Shown here piece after piece: positions 33,511 to 42,156 of a stretch of DNA of 59,540 nt. Under the pieces are notes generated by a model. That model saw only the letters and a program-made list of their open reading frames with translations, made no database searches and was not told the DNA's origin. A program made the translations under genes and the position numbers. Positions within the stretch are counted from its first letter, which is position 1; each line of letters opens with the position of its first letter. The DNA lies in NCBI GenBank assembly GCA_964454745.1, contig CAYVUI010000007.1, forward strand, positions 1 through 59,540. Reading direction: 5' to 3'. Source of the DNA: CAYVUI01 sp964454745. GTDB lineage: Bacteria > Planctomycetota > Phycisphaerae > Sedimentisphaerales > Anaerohalosphaeraceae.

Positions 33511-34137
33511 TTACACCTCTACTCCCTGTTTGATGCGGTAGACCAGCGGCACCAGCTCCTGCGCGGAGGTGACATCCGGGTGCTTTTTCGTGGCGATCTC
33601 GATCAGCTCGACGATTTCGTTTCGCTTTTCGCCCCAGGCGATCAGAATCTCCAGTGCCTCCCGCTGGTAATCTTTTAGCGGTGCGGTATCCGCGCTGGCC
33701 GGAGACGCAAGGGCAAAGTCGCCCAGTTTGCCCTGAAGCTGTGCAATGATAAGCTGGGCAAACCGCTTGCCAACCGCCGGCAGTGAGAGCAAAAGCTTTT
33801 CATCCCCGGATTCAATCGCCCCGGCAATCGTCGCGATGGGAACGGTCAGGGATTTTAGCCCCTTTTTGATCCCCATCCCCTTTACGCTGGTGTACTTATG
33901 GAAAAAATCCTTCTCGTTTCGGGTCAGAAAACCCACCAGCCGCGGGATGATGTTACCGCCGCCGGGCGACGCCTCGTGGTATTCATACGTCCACAGCTCG
34001 ACATTGTCGTTAATACTGGAGGCAAGTGCCGAGACGGCGTAACCGGGCAGTAGCACCTCGTAACAGAGATCGCCGACCTGTATCAGTGCGGCGTCGGTTT
34101 CAAGCTCAATGAGCTTTCCAGCTATCCGGGCTATCAT
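33511..34137 (-). CDS. ruvA: Holliday junction recognition protein RuvA
   Basis: RuvA binds the four-way junction. The 208-residue protein begins MIARIAGKLIELE as in the family, with an OB domain, two helix-hairpin-helix motifs (SVKGMGIKKGLKSL and LSLPAVGKRFAQLI), and a C-terminal helical domain that contacts RuvB. The first HhH has GIKKGLK where most have GVGPKxAL. It overlaps the preceding gene by 32 nt, so translation is tightly coupled. Confidence 0.95.
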   Translation of the reverse strand: MIARIAGKLIELETDAALIQVGDLCYEVLLPGYAVSALASSINDNVELWTYEYHEASPGGGNIIPRLVGFLTRNEKDFFHKYTSVKGMGIKKGLKSLTVPIATIAGAIESGDEKLLLSLPAVGKRFAQLIIAQLQGKLGDFALASPASADTAPLKDYQREALEILIAWGEKRNEIVELIEIATKKHPDVTSAQELVPLVYRIKQGVEV

Positions 34138-34570
34138 TTTTCGCGATCTCCTCGATCAAATCCACGGCAGAGGCGACGAGATCCGGGCATACGTCCCTGA
34201 ATGCCCCGCTGCTCTTTGCTGATTTATACCCGTCTTCACGGGAAATGTCAAACCGGATAAGCTCTTTGCAGAATCTTGATCCGTGTTTTTCAATGAATTT
34301 TTTTGTGAAAATCTGCACAATTTCGTAAGCGTGGTCTTTCTGTTTCCGCTGGCTCGGATTGTTATGACCATAAAGCATCCCCAAAACCATCAGTGCCCCG
34401 GTAAAGGCCCCGCAGGTCTCGCCGCATCGCATTCCGCCGGAAAAACCCGACGTAATTTTTGCCGCGGTTTCCTCGTCAAGGGTAAGGTCGTCGGCAAACG
34501 AAAGCAAAACCGCCTGCGAGCAGGAATATCCGCTTGAAAAAAGCCGGCGAGCGTGTTCGGGTCGTGTCAT
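34106..34570 (-). CDS. C_GCAxxG_C_C family protein within the ruv operon
   Basis: The 154-residue protein has the family's cysteine spacing: GYSCSQAV near residue 15, then GGMRCGETCGAFTGALMVLG near residues 45-65, and a later FCKEL and DVCPDLV. The name comes from these conserved cysteines; members may be redox or metal proteins. It overlaps ruvC by 4 nt (ATGA) and ruvA by 32 nt, so it is fully embedded in the Holliday junction operon, an unusual neighbour for this family. Confidence 0.87.
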   Translation of the reverse strand: MTRPEHARRLFSSGYSCSQAVLLSFADDLTLDEETAAKITSGFSGGMRCGETCGAFTGALMVLGMLYGHNNPSQRKQKDHAYEIVQIFTKKFIEKHGSRFCKELIRFDISREDGYKSAKSSGAFRDVCPDLVASAVDLIEEIAKNDSPDSWKAH

Positions 34571-35061
34571 TTTAGCTCCTGCGGGATGGAAGTTTGCTGA
34601 GATGCGGTTACCGCCACGGCGATAGCGTCCGCGACATCGGGCGGCTGGGGCAATTCGGGCAGGTTCAGCAAGGCCTGGATGGACCTTTGAATCTGTGCCT
34701 TGGACGCGTGGCCGTTGCCGGATACGGCCTTTTTGATCCGATTGGCGGAATAGCTGACGATCTGCGTTCCAGCGGCCGCACTTTTTTCGAAGATGACCCC
34801 GCGGGCATGGCCCATCAGGATCGCGGTTTCCGGGTGCTTATAGTGGGAATACAGCTTTTCCACCGCGACGATGTCCGGATGAAACTGATCGAGTATCTCG
34901 GAAATATCCGTCCCGATCTGGACCAGCCGCCGGTCCAGCGTGTTCTTCGCGTCCGTTTTGATCGTCCCGGCCTGCACGAGCCGTGCGGGTGCGTCCCCTT
35001 GCGTTTCCATCACGGCCCAGCCGGTCGTTACCAGTCCCGGATCGATGCCGAGGAAAATCAT
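34567..35061 (-). CDS. ruvC: Holliday junction endonuclease RuvC
   Basis: RuvC cuts junctions symmetrically. The 164-residue protein has the four acidic sites: IFLGIDPGLVTTG (D7), VAVEKLYS, and the C-terminal DVADAIAVA carrying the last two acids; the HARG block lies between. It overlaps the cysS end by 4 nt and the next gene by 4 nt. Confidence 0.95.
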   Translation of the reverse strand: MIFLGIDPGLVTTGWAVMETQGDAPARLVQAGTIKTDAKNTLDRRLVQIGTDISEILDQFHPDIVAVEKLYSHYKHPETAILMGHARGVIFEKSAAAGTQIVSYSANRIKKAVSGNGHASKAQIQRSIQALLNLPELPQPPDVADAIAVAVTASQQTSIPQELK

Positions 35062-36539
35062 TTCCGCCTCCAGGTGGTCTCCTGGTTCGGTTTGTCTTCG
35101 AGGATCACGCCCAGTTCGGCAAGCTGGTCGCGGATCGCATCGGCGGTTGCGTAGTCCTTGCTGGCCTTGGCGTTCCTGCGCTTTTCGATCACCTGGACGA
35201 GCAGGTAATCGAGCAGTTCATCATCAGAATCCGACTTTTGGGGATACGTTTCCTTCACAATCCCCAGCACATCACCGCCAAGACTGGTAAATTCATCGTT
35301 GAGCGCCTCGAGCGTCCCGCGGCTGGCGGAGGCATCATCGAGCAGCGGTGTGGCCATGCGAACCAGGTCGAACATCACCGAAAGGGCAATCGAGGTATTC
35401 AGATCGTCATTCATCGCGTCCTCAAACCGCGATTTTGCCTCGCCAAGCTGGGCAGCAAGGACATCGCTTACAGGGCCCTCGGGTGCGTTTTCAATGGCCT
35501 TTCGCAGTGCGATTACGGCGTTGGATATCTTATCAAAGCCGCTCTGGGCCGCGGTAAGGGCCGCGTCTGAAAAATCAATCGGGCTGCGGTAGTGGCTCTG
35601 GAGGATGAGCTGGCGGACCGCAAGCGGGTCGTACGGGCGGGTAAGCAGTTCGTGCTTGCCAGTGAATATCTGCTTTAAGTTAATGAAGTTGTTGAGGCTT
35701 TTGCCCATCTTCTGGCCGTTGACGGTGACCATGTTGTTGTGCAGCCAGTACTTACAGAAGGGCTTGCCGGTCACGGCCTGGGCCTGGGCGATTTCGCATT
35801 CGTGATGAGGGAACTGGTTCTCCATACCGCCGGCGTGGATATCGAGCGTTTCGCCGATGTACTTCATGCTCATGACGGAGCATTCGAGGTGCCAGCCGGG
35901 ATACCCGCGACCCCACGGGCTGTCCCACTGCATAATATGGTTGGGCTCAGCTTTTTTCCACACGGCGAAATCGGCCGGGTTCTTTTTCTCGGCGGAAACC
36001 TCAATCCGGGCCCCGGCGAGCATGTCCTCAACATTTCGCCCGCTCAGCTTGCCGTAATCCTTGAATTTCTCGACGGAAAAGTACACCGAGCCGTTGACCT
36101 CGTAGGCGAAGCCCTTTTCGATGAGCTTCTGGACGAACTCGATCTGTTCGGGGATATGCCCCGACGCGCGGGGGCTGACGTCCGGCCGCAGGCACTGGAG
36201 CTTGTCCATGTCCTCAAAGTAGCTGGCGGTGTAGTATTCGGCGATCTCCATGGGGTGTTTGTGTTCCTTTTGGGCCTGTTTGGCGAGCTTGTCTTCGCCC
36301 TCGTCCGCGTCGTCGGTGAGATGACCGACGTCTGTAATATTCTGGACGTATTTGACCTTGTAACCGAGATAGCGGAGGTAACGCACGAGGATATCGAAAC
36401 TTACGTAACTTTTCGCATGGCCCAGGTGCGCATGGCCGTATACCGTGGGGCCGCAGACGTAGACACCGACCCGGTCCTTCTCGACGGGTTCGAAGTTCTC
36501 GATCTTACGGCTGAGTGTGTTGTATAGCTTAAAACTCAT
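35058..36539 (-). CDS. cysS: cysteinyl-tRNA synthetase
   Basis: The 493-residue class I synthetase charges tRNA-Cys. It has CGPTVYG near residue 29 with the zinc-binding Cys, the HLGHAKSYVSFD form of HIGH, the zinc ligand block WHLECSVMS, ENQFPHHECEIAQ, and QKMGKSLNNF, a KMGKS form of the usual KMSKS loop. It is the first gene of the cysS-ruvC-(C_GCAxxG_C_C)-ruvA-ruvB cluster. Confidence 0.96.
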   Translation of the reverse strand: MSFKLYNTLSRKIENFEPVEKDRVGVYVCGPTVYGHAHLGHAKSYVSFDILVRYLRYLGYKVKYVQNITDVGHLTDDADEGEDKLAKQAQKEHKHPMEIAEYYTASYFEDMDKLQCLRPDVSPRASGHIPEQIEFVQKLIEKGFAYEVNGSVYFSVEKFKDYGKLSGRNVEDMLAGARIEVSAEKKNPADFAVWKKAEPNHIMQWDSPWGRGYPGWHLECSVMSMKYIGETLDIHAGGMENQFPHHECEIAQAQAVTGKPFCKYWLHNNMVTVNGQKMGKSLNNFINLKQIFTGKHELLTRPYDPLAVRQLILQSHYRSPIDFSDAALTAAQSGFDKISNAVIALRKAIENAPEGPVSDVLAAQLGEAKSRFEDAMNDDLNTSIALSVMFDLVRMATPLLDDASASRGTLEALNDEFTSLGGDVLGIVKETYPQKSDSDDELLDYLLVQVIEKRRNAKASKDYATADAIRDQLAELGVILEDKPNQETTWRRK

Positions 36540-36704
36540 GGATTCGCCTCATTTAGGGTATTTTTCGCACTTTTTGATCCTTTACGCCGGATAGTGTACC
36601 CGAAACGGGGGAGAAATGGAACTTGAAAAACCGAAAACAAACCGGCAGGAAATGTTTATCTGCCCGTCAATAATGTAATCAGTTAATACTGAATCTACAA
36701 ATAC

Positions 36705-36754
36705 TGGTAATATTATTTGCCAGATATTGCAAAAAGTGGTAATAATTCTTGCCA
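36705..36754 (+). repeat. tandem operator-like repeats upstream of the second DUF4143 ATPase
   Basis: Two units, TGGTAA-TATTAT-TTGCCA (36705-36722) and TGGTAA-TAATTC-TTGCCA (36737-36754), are each an imperfect inverted repeat. They start 32 bp apart, about three helical turns. They share GGTAATATTAT with the repeats upstream of the first ATPase of the same family. Confidence 0.6.
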
Positions 36755-36806
36755 GATAAGACGAAAATCCTTGCAAAACACAAACGAGATTGTATTTTGC
36801 AAATAT

Positions 36807-37958
36807 ATGATACGACGTGAATTATTCAACCTGATTCAAAACCGACTGGAGCGATACCCCGCTGTTTGTATGGTTGGACCCAGGCAGTGTGGAAAAACAA
36901 CGCTTGCGAGGGCTTTTGGGGGTTCATATTTTGATCTCGAGGTCGAGGCAGACCGGTTCAAGCTCGACGCCCAGTGGCCCGAGACGGCAGCGTCCGATAA
37001 GCTGGTGATCCTTGATGAGGCCCAGGAAATGGGGGAGATCTTTCCGCGGCTGCGTTCGGAAATTGACAAGGACCGCAAGCGTATGGGGCGATTCCTTTTT
37101 TTAGGTTCCGTATCACCGGCTCTGATGACGAAGGTGTCGGAATCTTTGGCCGGCCGTCTGGGGCTGGTGGAACTAACTCCCTTTTTGCGGCATGAAGTAG
37201 CGGACAAGAGCCTGGATGAACTGTGGTTTTACGGCGGGTACCCTGACGGGGGTATTCTTTCTCCCCAGGATTACCTGACCTGGCAGAAGAACTATCTTAC
37301 CATACTCACTCAGCGCGATCTGCCTCAATGGGGCTTGCCTGCGAAGGCCCTGACGATTGAACGGATGCTGAAAATGGTGGCCGCAATCCACGGCCAGAAC
37401 TGGAATGCCACCCAGATTGGCAAAAGCCTTGGGCTCAATTATCAAACCGTCAACAGTTACCTTGAGTATATCCGGGGTTCTTTCCTGGTGCGTTTGCTTT
37501 TGCCGTATTCGGCCAATCTTACCAAACGCTTTCGCAAGGCGCCAAAGGTGTACTGGCGGGACAGCGGCCTGCTGCACGGCATGCTGGGCGTGGAGAACCT
37601 GGACGATTTGTTTACCCGTCCGTGGGTAGGGGCAAGCTGGGAAGGTTTTGTGATCGAACAGATACTCAACCGGCTCGGTTCACTGGGGGTGCACTTTGAT
37701 GCGTATTACCTGCGGACGTCGGATCAGTATGAGATCGAATTGATCCTCGAACTGGGCCGCAGGAAAGTAGCGATGGAAGTTAAACTGACCAGTTCGCCCG
37801 ATACAAAGGACGCCCGACGGTTTCAACACGCAGCGGAAATCATCGATGCCGATGAGTGTATCCTGGTTTCCCGAACGGCGGAAACGATTCGAGGCGAGAA
37901 TATTTTGTCTACGAATCTCGATGGTGCGATGGAATATCTGGCGGAGCTTGCGGGATAA
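36807..37958 (+). CDS. AAA_14/DUF4143 ATPase, second copy
   Basis: The 383-residue protein has a P-loop GPRQCGKTTLA (near residue 25), Walker B LVILDEAQEMGE (near 67), and a GSVSPALM sensor. The DUF4143 part ends with a EIELILE...VAMEVKL block, a PD-(D/E)xK-like core. It is only distantly similar to the copy at 25856-27223. The ATG at 36807 is preferred over a longer frame from 36717, since that would start inside the repeats. No good ribosome binding site precedes it. Confidence 0.87.
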   Translation: MIRRELFNLIQNRLERYPAVCMVGPRQCGKTTLARAFGGSYFDLEVEADRFKLDAQWPETAASDKLVILDEAQEMGEIFPRLRSEIDKDRKRMGRFLFLGSVSPALMTKVSESLAGRLGLVELTPFLRHEVADKSLDELWFYGGYPDGGILSPQDYLTWQKNYLTILTQRDLPQWGLPAKALTIERMLKMVAAIHGQNWNATQIGKSLGLNYQTVNSYLEYIRGSFLVRLLLPYSANLTKRFRKAPKVYWRDSGLLHGMLGVENLDDLFTRPWVGASWEGFVIEQILNRLGSLGVHFDAYYLRTSDQYEIELILELGRRKVAMEVKLTSSPDTKDARRFQHAAEIIDADECILVSRTAETIRGENILSTNLDGAMEYLAELAG

Positions 37959-38066
37959 GGATTTTCTTGAGACGTCAGATTTTCTTGCCTAAACAGGTGG
38001 TTTGTGGTATATTACGTACGGAATCTAATTTGCATAATCCAAAGAAACGGCTCGGAGCTTTTGACG

Positions 38067-38366
38067 ATGGCTGCTAAAATTGAGATCCCCAAACAGTTGT
38101 TAGCTGATTTCTGCAGGCACAACGGAATCAAGCGGCTGGCCCTTTTTGGGTCCGTTTTGCGGGAGGATTTCACTGCGGAAAGTGATATTGACATGCTTGT
38201 CGAGTTTCAAGAGGGGGTTCGGGTTGGCCTGAGCTTTTTTCGGATGGAGCGGGAGTTGTCCGAGTTGTTGGGGCGCAAAGTCGATTTGAATACCGCCGGA
38301 TTTTTAAGCCGTGATTTCCGAGAACAGGTTCAGCGCGTGGCCGAGGTGCTTTATGACGCGGCATGA
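38067..38366 (+). CDS. mntA: MNT-family nucleotidyltransferase antitoxin (MntA-like)
   Basis: The 99-residue protein is a minimal nucleotidyltransferase with the motif GSX10DXD (GSVLRED...SDIDML) near residue 29. In the HepT-MntA toxin-antitoxin family, MntA AMPylates a tyrosine of the HepT RNase and inactivates it. GGAG lies 10 nt before the ATG; a longer upstream frame lacks a site. Its stop codon overlaps the start of hepT at 38353, typical of the pair. Confidence 0.88.
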   Translation: MAAKIEIPKQLLADFCRHNGIKRLALFGSVLREDFTAESDIDMLVEFQEGVRVGLSFFRMERELSELLGRKVDLNTAGFLSRDFREQVQRVAEVLYDAA

Positions 38367-38699
38367 TGATTCCATACGATTACGCCACATGCTCGATCAT
38401 GCCCGCGAAGCTGTAGAAATTGCAGCTTGGAAAAACGCGAAGATCTTCAAGCAGATCGTATATTGGAACTTTCATTGACGCGACTGGTAGAAATAATAGG
38501 CGAGGCAGGAGCCAGAGTCAGTTCTAAAACACAAAATAATTTTCCGGACATCCCCTGGCCGGAAATTGTGGGACTGCGAAATAGATTAGTGCATGGTTAT
38601 GATGCAGTTGATTTGGATATTTTGTGGTCAATTATTGAAACGGACCTGCCCGAGCTTATCGAAAGGCTTGAAAAGATTATCGAGCACAAGAAGGAATAA
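38353..38699 (+). pseudogene. hepT: frameshifted hepT toxin gene
   Basis: The N-terminal part (MTRHDDSIRLRHMLDHAREAVEIA...) reads in one frame from 38353. The rest, LEKREDLQADRILEL..., with the HepT catalytic RNRLVHGY (RX4-6H), is in the frame beginning at 38427. The two frames join near 38420-38427 and differ by one missing base, so the gene as given makes only a short peptide. The second part is otherwise intact to its stop at 38699. It is a recent mutation, a sequencing or assembly error, or a recoding site; no clear slippery sequence is visible. Confidence 0.75.
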
Positions 38700-38702
38700 A
38701 TT

Positions 38703-40007
38703 TTACGCCGGGTGTTTGAGTTTTACCGGGCGTTTGTTTTTCTCGCGGAACTGGCGGGGGGTCATGCCGACGAGTTCCTTAAACGTCCGCGTGAAGTACG
38801 ACTGGTTGTTGTAGCCGACCTCGAAGCAGATCGTCGTGCACGATTTCTCCGTCGCGATCAGCAAATGCTTGGCGTGGGTGATCCGCACACGCGTCAGGTA
38901 ATCGATCAGCGTAATGCCCATCTGCTCCTTGAACAAATGCGCCAGCCGCGATACGCTCAAAAACGAGGCCTTGGCGATATCGGCCAGCGAGATCTGCTGA
39001 TCGTAATTGGCCTCGATGTATTCAATCGCCGGGCGGATCTGCGTCATCTTATTGGCGTCCTGGCTCTTGTAAACTGAATCGATGAAGTCGTTCAGGGCGT
39101 GGCTGATCCAGGCACACAAATCCTCCTGGTTCTGGATCGTCATGGCGGTGGTAATATAGTTCAGATTCTTTTCGAGCAGGTGGTTGATATCCACGCCGCC
39201 CTCGGCCGCCGCGCGGCTCAGCACGCTGAGCAGCTCAACCAGCCGGGCCTTTAGGGTATTAAACTCGCCGGGATTGTGGATCATGATCGTCCCGAGCATA
39301 GAATTGAGGATCTCGCGAGCCCCGGTTTTGTCGCCGATCTTGACCTTGCCGATCAACTCCCGCTCGGATTCATAGGGATAGGTGCTGTCGAGTCCGAATT
39401 TTTTCGATTCCTGGATGAATTCGTTGATCTCGGCCTGCTGCTGGGCGACTTTCCGCCGCCACTGGGCAACGCGGGGGTCAAGCTCGGTCGTCTGGTAGAG
39501 CAAAATGAACAGAAATTCCGACGCTTCGTGGATTTTTCGGCTGTGAATAACCGGCAGCTCCCGGGCCGCTTCGAGCAGTTTGGGCCGGTCGATGCGAAGG
39601 CCGTTTAGGCGCTTTAGGATATCCTCTTCGAGGCTCTCGGAGCATGTCTCCCACAGGCACTTGCCGAAGAATACGCCTCCAAGCGGCGTATCCTGGTCCA
39701 TAATGGGTACGCAGACCGTTACGATCCCGGCGTGGCAAAGGGAGATATACGGCTGGCCGGTCTCGATGGCGATATTGAGCGAGCGGATGCGGTCCTGCTT
39801 GCAGCGGCGGGCACCGGTGACTGAATCGCGGATCATCCGGCAAAACTGCGGATAGCAATCCTTCGAGCACATGTTCTTGCACCGGCGGCCCTCGATGGTG
39901 GTCATCTCAAGGCCCTGGGAGAAGTGATTGCGGAATACAGTTTCTACATGCCGGAAATGTTCCGGGGTGACCATATCTTTAAGTTCATTTTTTACAACCA
40001 TTTGCAT
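38703..40007 (-). CDS. PocR-domain AraC-family transcription regulator
   Basis: The 434-residue protein has an N-terminal PocR sensor domain (GRRCKNMCSKDCYPQFCRMIRDS, then GARRCKQDRIRSLNIA and HAGIVTVCVPI), a central helical region, and a C-terminal AraC pair of HTHs (ISLADIAKASFLSVSRLAHLFKEQ...CEVGYNN-type ICFEVGYNNQSYFTRTFK). PocR domains sense small hydrocarbons or sugar derivatives and control microcompartment or catabolic genes elsewhere. No obvious target operon is adjacent. It converges with the hepT remnant, 3 nt apart. Confidence 0.92.
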   Translation of the reverse strand: MQMVVKNELKDMVTPEHFRHVETVFRNHFSQGLEMTTIEGRRCKNMCSKDCYPQFCRMIRDSVTGARRCKQDRIRSLNIAIETGQPYISLCHAGIVTVCVPIMDQDTPLGGVFFGKCLWETCSESLEEDILKRLNGLRIDRPKLLEAARELPVIHSRKIHEASEFLFILLYQTTELDPRVAQWRRKVAQQQAEINEFIQESKKFGLDSTYPYESERELIGKVKIGDKTGAREILNSMLGTIMIHNPGEFNTLKARLVELLSVLSRAAAEGGVDINHLLEKNLNYITTAMTIQNQEDLCAWISHALNDFIDSVYKSQDANKMTQIRPAIEYIEANYDQQISLADIAKASFLSVSRLAHLFKEQMGITLIDYLTRVRITHAKHLLIATEKSCTTICFEVGYNNQSYFTRTFKELVGMTPRQFREKNKRPVKLKHPA

Positions 40008-40228
40008 CTCCGCTTTCTCGCTGCCTTTACCGGATCTTCGCCCGGTAGCAAAATATTAATATATCACTTTCAGCAGGATATTACAAGGAGAAAGGCAGGA
40101 AAATATTGATAATTATACAGGACAGGAATTATCCCGCAGTTGGGACTTATCAAGATAGGATACATCATGTATTTAAGGAAATGCGCACAAATAAATTACA
40201 TATCAGGTGTTGAATCGGCGAAAATCGG

Positions 40229-41170
40229 TCAATCCGCGATTTCAAGCCAGTTTTCAGCGATAATAAAGAGGATCTGCATCGGATCTGAAAGAATCGCAAA
40301 GTCGTTCATATTCACTGAACCGCTGGCATCAATGTCGCCCGGAATATGCCTCTTGCCCAGGCTCATGGAAGAAGGAGGGCAGTAATTGGCAAAGATGTTG
40401 CCAGTGCTTTGTACATCAATGCTGCCGTAGACAGGGTCCGGGCTGTTTGAGCAGAATCGGCAATTTTTGATAATCGGTATTGAGCTTGCCTCGTAATTAC
40501 AGATCGCGCCGCCATATTCTTCGGCAAAATTTGCTTCGAAAGTGCAGTCGATAATTTCCGGGCTGGATTCATAATTACAGATCGCGCCGCCATAGACGGC
40601 TGAATTTGCAAGAAAGCGGCAATTCTGGATTACCGGTGCGGAGTACATATTGCCGATCCCCCCGCCCAAGCCAATTGTATTATTAACAAAAGTACAGTTA
40701 AACACATAAGGGGATGCGTTTTGGTTCAACATTCCACCGCCGATATCCGCACTGTTATCCTGGAATACACAGTTTTCAATTGTCGGCGAAGAATCCAGGT
40801 TGTATATTCCGCCGTGGATAAGGCCGTTGATTATCGTAAAGCCTTTGATTACGGTGTTTGGCCCTTCCCCGGAATCACAGGTAATACTACTGCCCGCATT
40901 ATTGCCGTCAATCACAGTGGCTGTCACGACAGAGCCGTCCTGCGGGTTGCTGCTGCGAAGAGTAATCGCCCTGCCGTTCATATTGATATTTTCTTTATAC
41001 GTCCCGGGCAGGACAATGACAACATCACCGTTGGATGAGGAGTTTACCGCCTGCTGAATCGTAGCGTAATGCGTTGGCACCAAAATCGTTGCCGCATTGA
41101 GAATACTGATAATGCCGAGCAAAAAACCAATCAGTAGAAGTCGTTTCATCATATTTACCATACTTAACAT
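40229..41170 (-). CDS. secreted right-handed beta-helix protein with dockerin-like C-terminus
   Basis: The 313-residue protein has a signal peptide (KRLLLIGFLLGIISILNA) and a parallel beta-helix: YATIQQAVNSSSNGDVVIVLPGTYKENI at the start as in pectate-lyase-like proteins, then repeating coils of the form CxFxxNxAxxGGAIxNYxSSP. The C-terminus has GDIDASGSVNMNDFAIL, a dockerin-like calcium loop. It is likely surface-attached and polysaccharide-binding or degrading, but catalytic residues are not identifiable. Several nearby ATGs (41170, 41152, 41149) are possible starts. Confidence 0.82.
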   Translation of the reverse strand: MLSMVNMMKRLLLIGFLLGIISILNAATILVPTHYATIQQAVNSSSNGDVVIVLPGTYKENINMNGRAITLRSSNPQDGSVVTATVIDGNNAGSSITCDSGEGPNTVIKGFTIINGLIHGGIYNLDSSPTIENCVFQDNSADIGGGMLNQNASPYVFNCTFVNNTIGLGGGIGNMYSAPVIQNCRFLANSAVYGGAICNYESSPEIIDCTFEANFAEEYGGAICNYEASSIPIIKNCRFCSNSPDPVYGSIDVQSTGNIFANYCPPSSMSLGKRHIPGDIDASGSVNMNDFAILSDPMQILFIIAENWLEIAD

Positions 41171-41362
41171 AATATAGATTAAATGATCCAGTTAGAGACC
41201 ACCTGTAATACATCTCTCCGAGAGGGGTTTATTATAGCAAAAAGCAGCGTTTGATTCAATGAAAAAGTGCCAGAACAAATGCTGTAAACGCATTATTCGG
41301 GGAGCCAATTTTTCTTCGTTTATTATGCTGTGTTATTATCGGCCCTGGCTTGAGGTGTACCG

Positions 41363-42133
41363 TTAGAGACCAAAGAACCGCTGTGAAGTTTCCGTGACGG
41401 TTTTGGCGAGGTCTTCGAGTGAGATGCCCTTGACTTCGGCGAGCTTGCGGGCGGTGTGGACCATCAGGGCCGGTTCACACGGGCGGGTATTTCGCACCGG
41501 CTCGGGTGAGATGAACGGGCAGTCGGTTTCGAGCATGATCCGTTCGAGCGGCACCTCGGCGGCGGTATCGCGGATCGCCTGGGTCTTTTTAAAGGTGATA
41601 ATCCCGGTAAAGGAGATGTAGAATCCTTTCTCGATGATCGCCCGGGCCTGCTCGGACGTACCGGAAAAGCAGTGCACCACCAGCGGGGGCAGCCGGCCGG
41701 CGTATTCGTCGAGGATCCGGATTGTATCGTCAAAGGCCTCGCGGGTGTGGATTATCAGCGGCAGGTTCAGGCGGATGGCGATCTCGATCTGTTTGCGGAA
41801 AATCTGCTGCTGGATATCGCGCGGGGAGTGGTCGTAAAAGTAATCCAGGCCCGTTTCGCCGATTGCGCGGATCTTGTCATTCTGCGCGAAGGATTCGAGC
41901 TTTTGCAGGTGCTCAGGCGTTACCTCGTTTGCATGGTGCGGATGGAAGCCAAGAGCGCCGTAAATATCCGGATCGGTTCCGGTCAGGTGGGTGACCAGTT
42001 CCAGTTCGTGCGGCTCGGTGCCGACGGTGATCCATTGTTGTACGCCGGCCTCGCGGCTGCGCTCGAGCACGCCGGGCAGGTCCGCGGCCAGTTCGTCAAA
42101 GGTCAGGTGAGCGTGGGTGTCGATCAGGTGCAT
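41363..42133 (-). CDS. tatD: TatD-family metal-dependent hydrolase/DNase
   Basis: The 256-residue protein has the TIM-barrel metal motifs DTHAHLTFD (residue 5), GETGLDYFYD, HTREAF, HCFSG and LETDCPF. The family includes 3'-5' DNases. It starts 23 nt downstream of the clpB stop and is probably cotranscribed with it. Confidence 0.94.
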   Translation of the reverse strand: MHLIDTHAHLTFDELAADLPGVLERSREAGVQQWITVGTEPHELELVTHLTGTDPDIYGALGFHPHHANEVTPEHLQKLESFAQNDKIRAIGETGLDYFYDHSPRDIQQQIFRKQIEIAIRLNLPLIIHTREAFDDTIRILDEYAGRLPPLVVHCFSGTSEQARAIIEKGFYISFTGIITFKKTQAIRDTAAEVPLERIMLETDCPFISPEPVRNTRPCEPALMVHTARKLAEVKGISLEDLAKTVTETSQRFFGL

Positions 42134-42156
42134 CGGCTTCCTTTCAGGGTTTGCGG

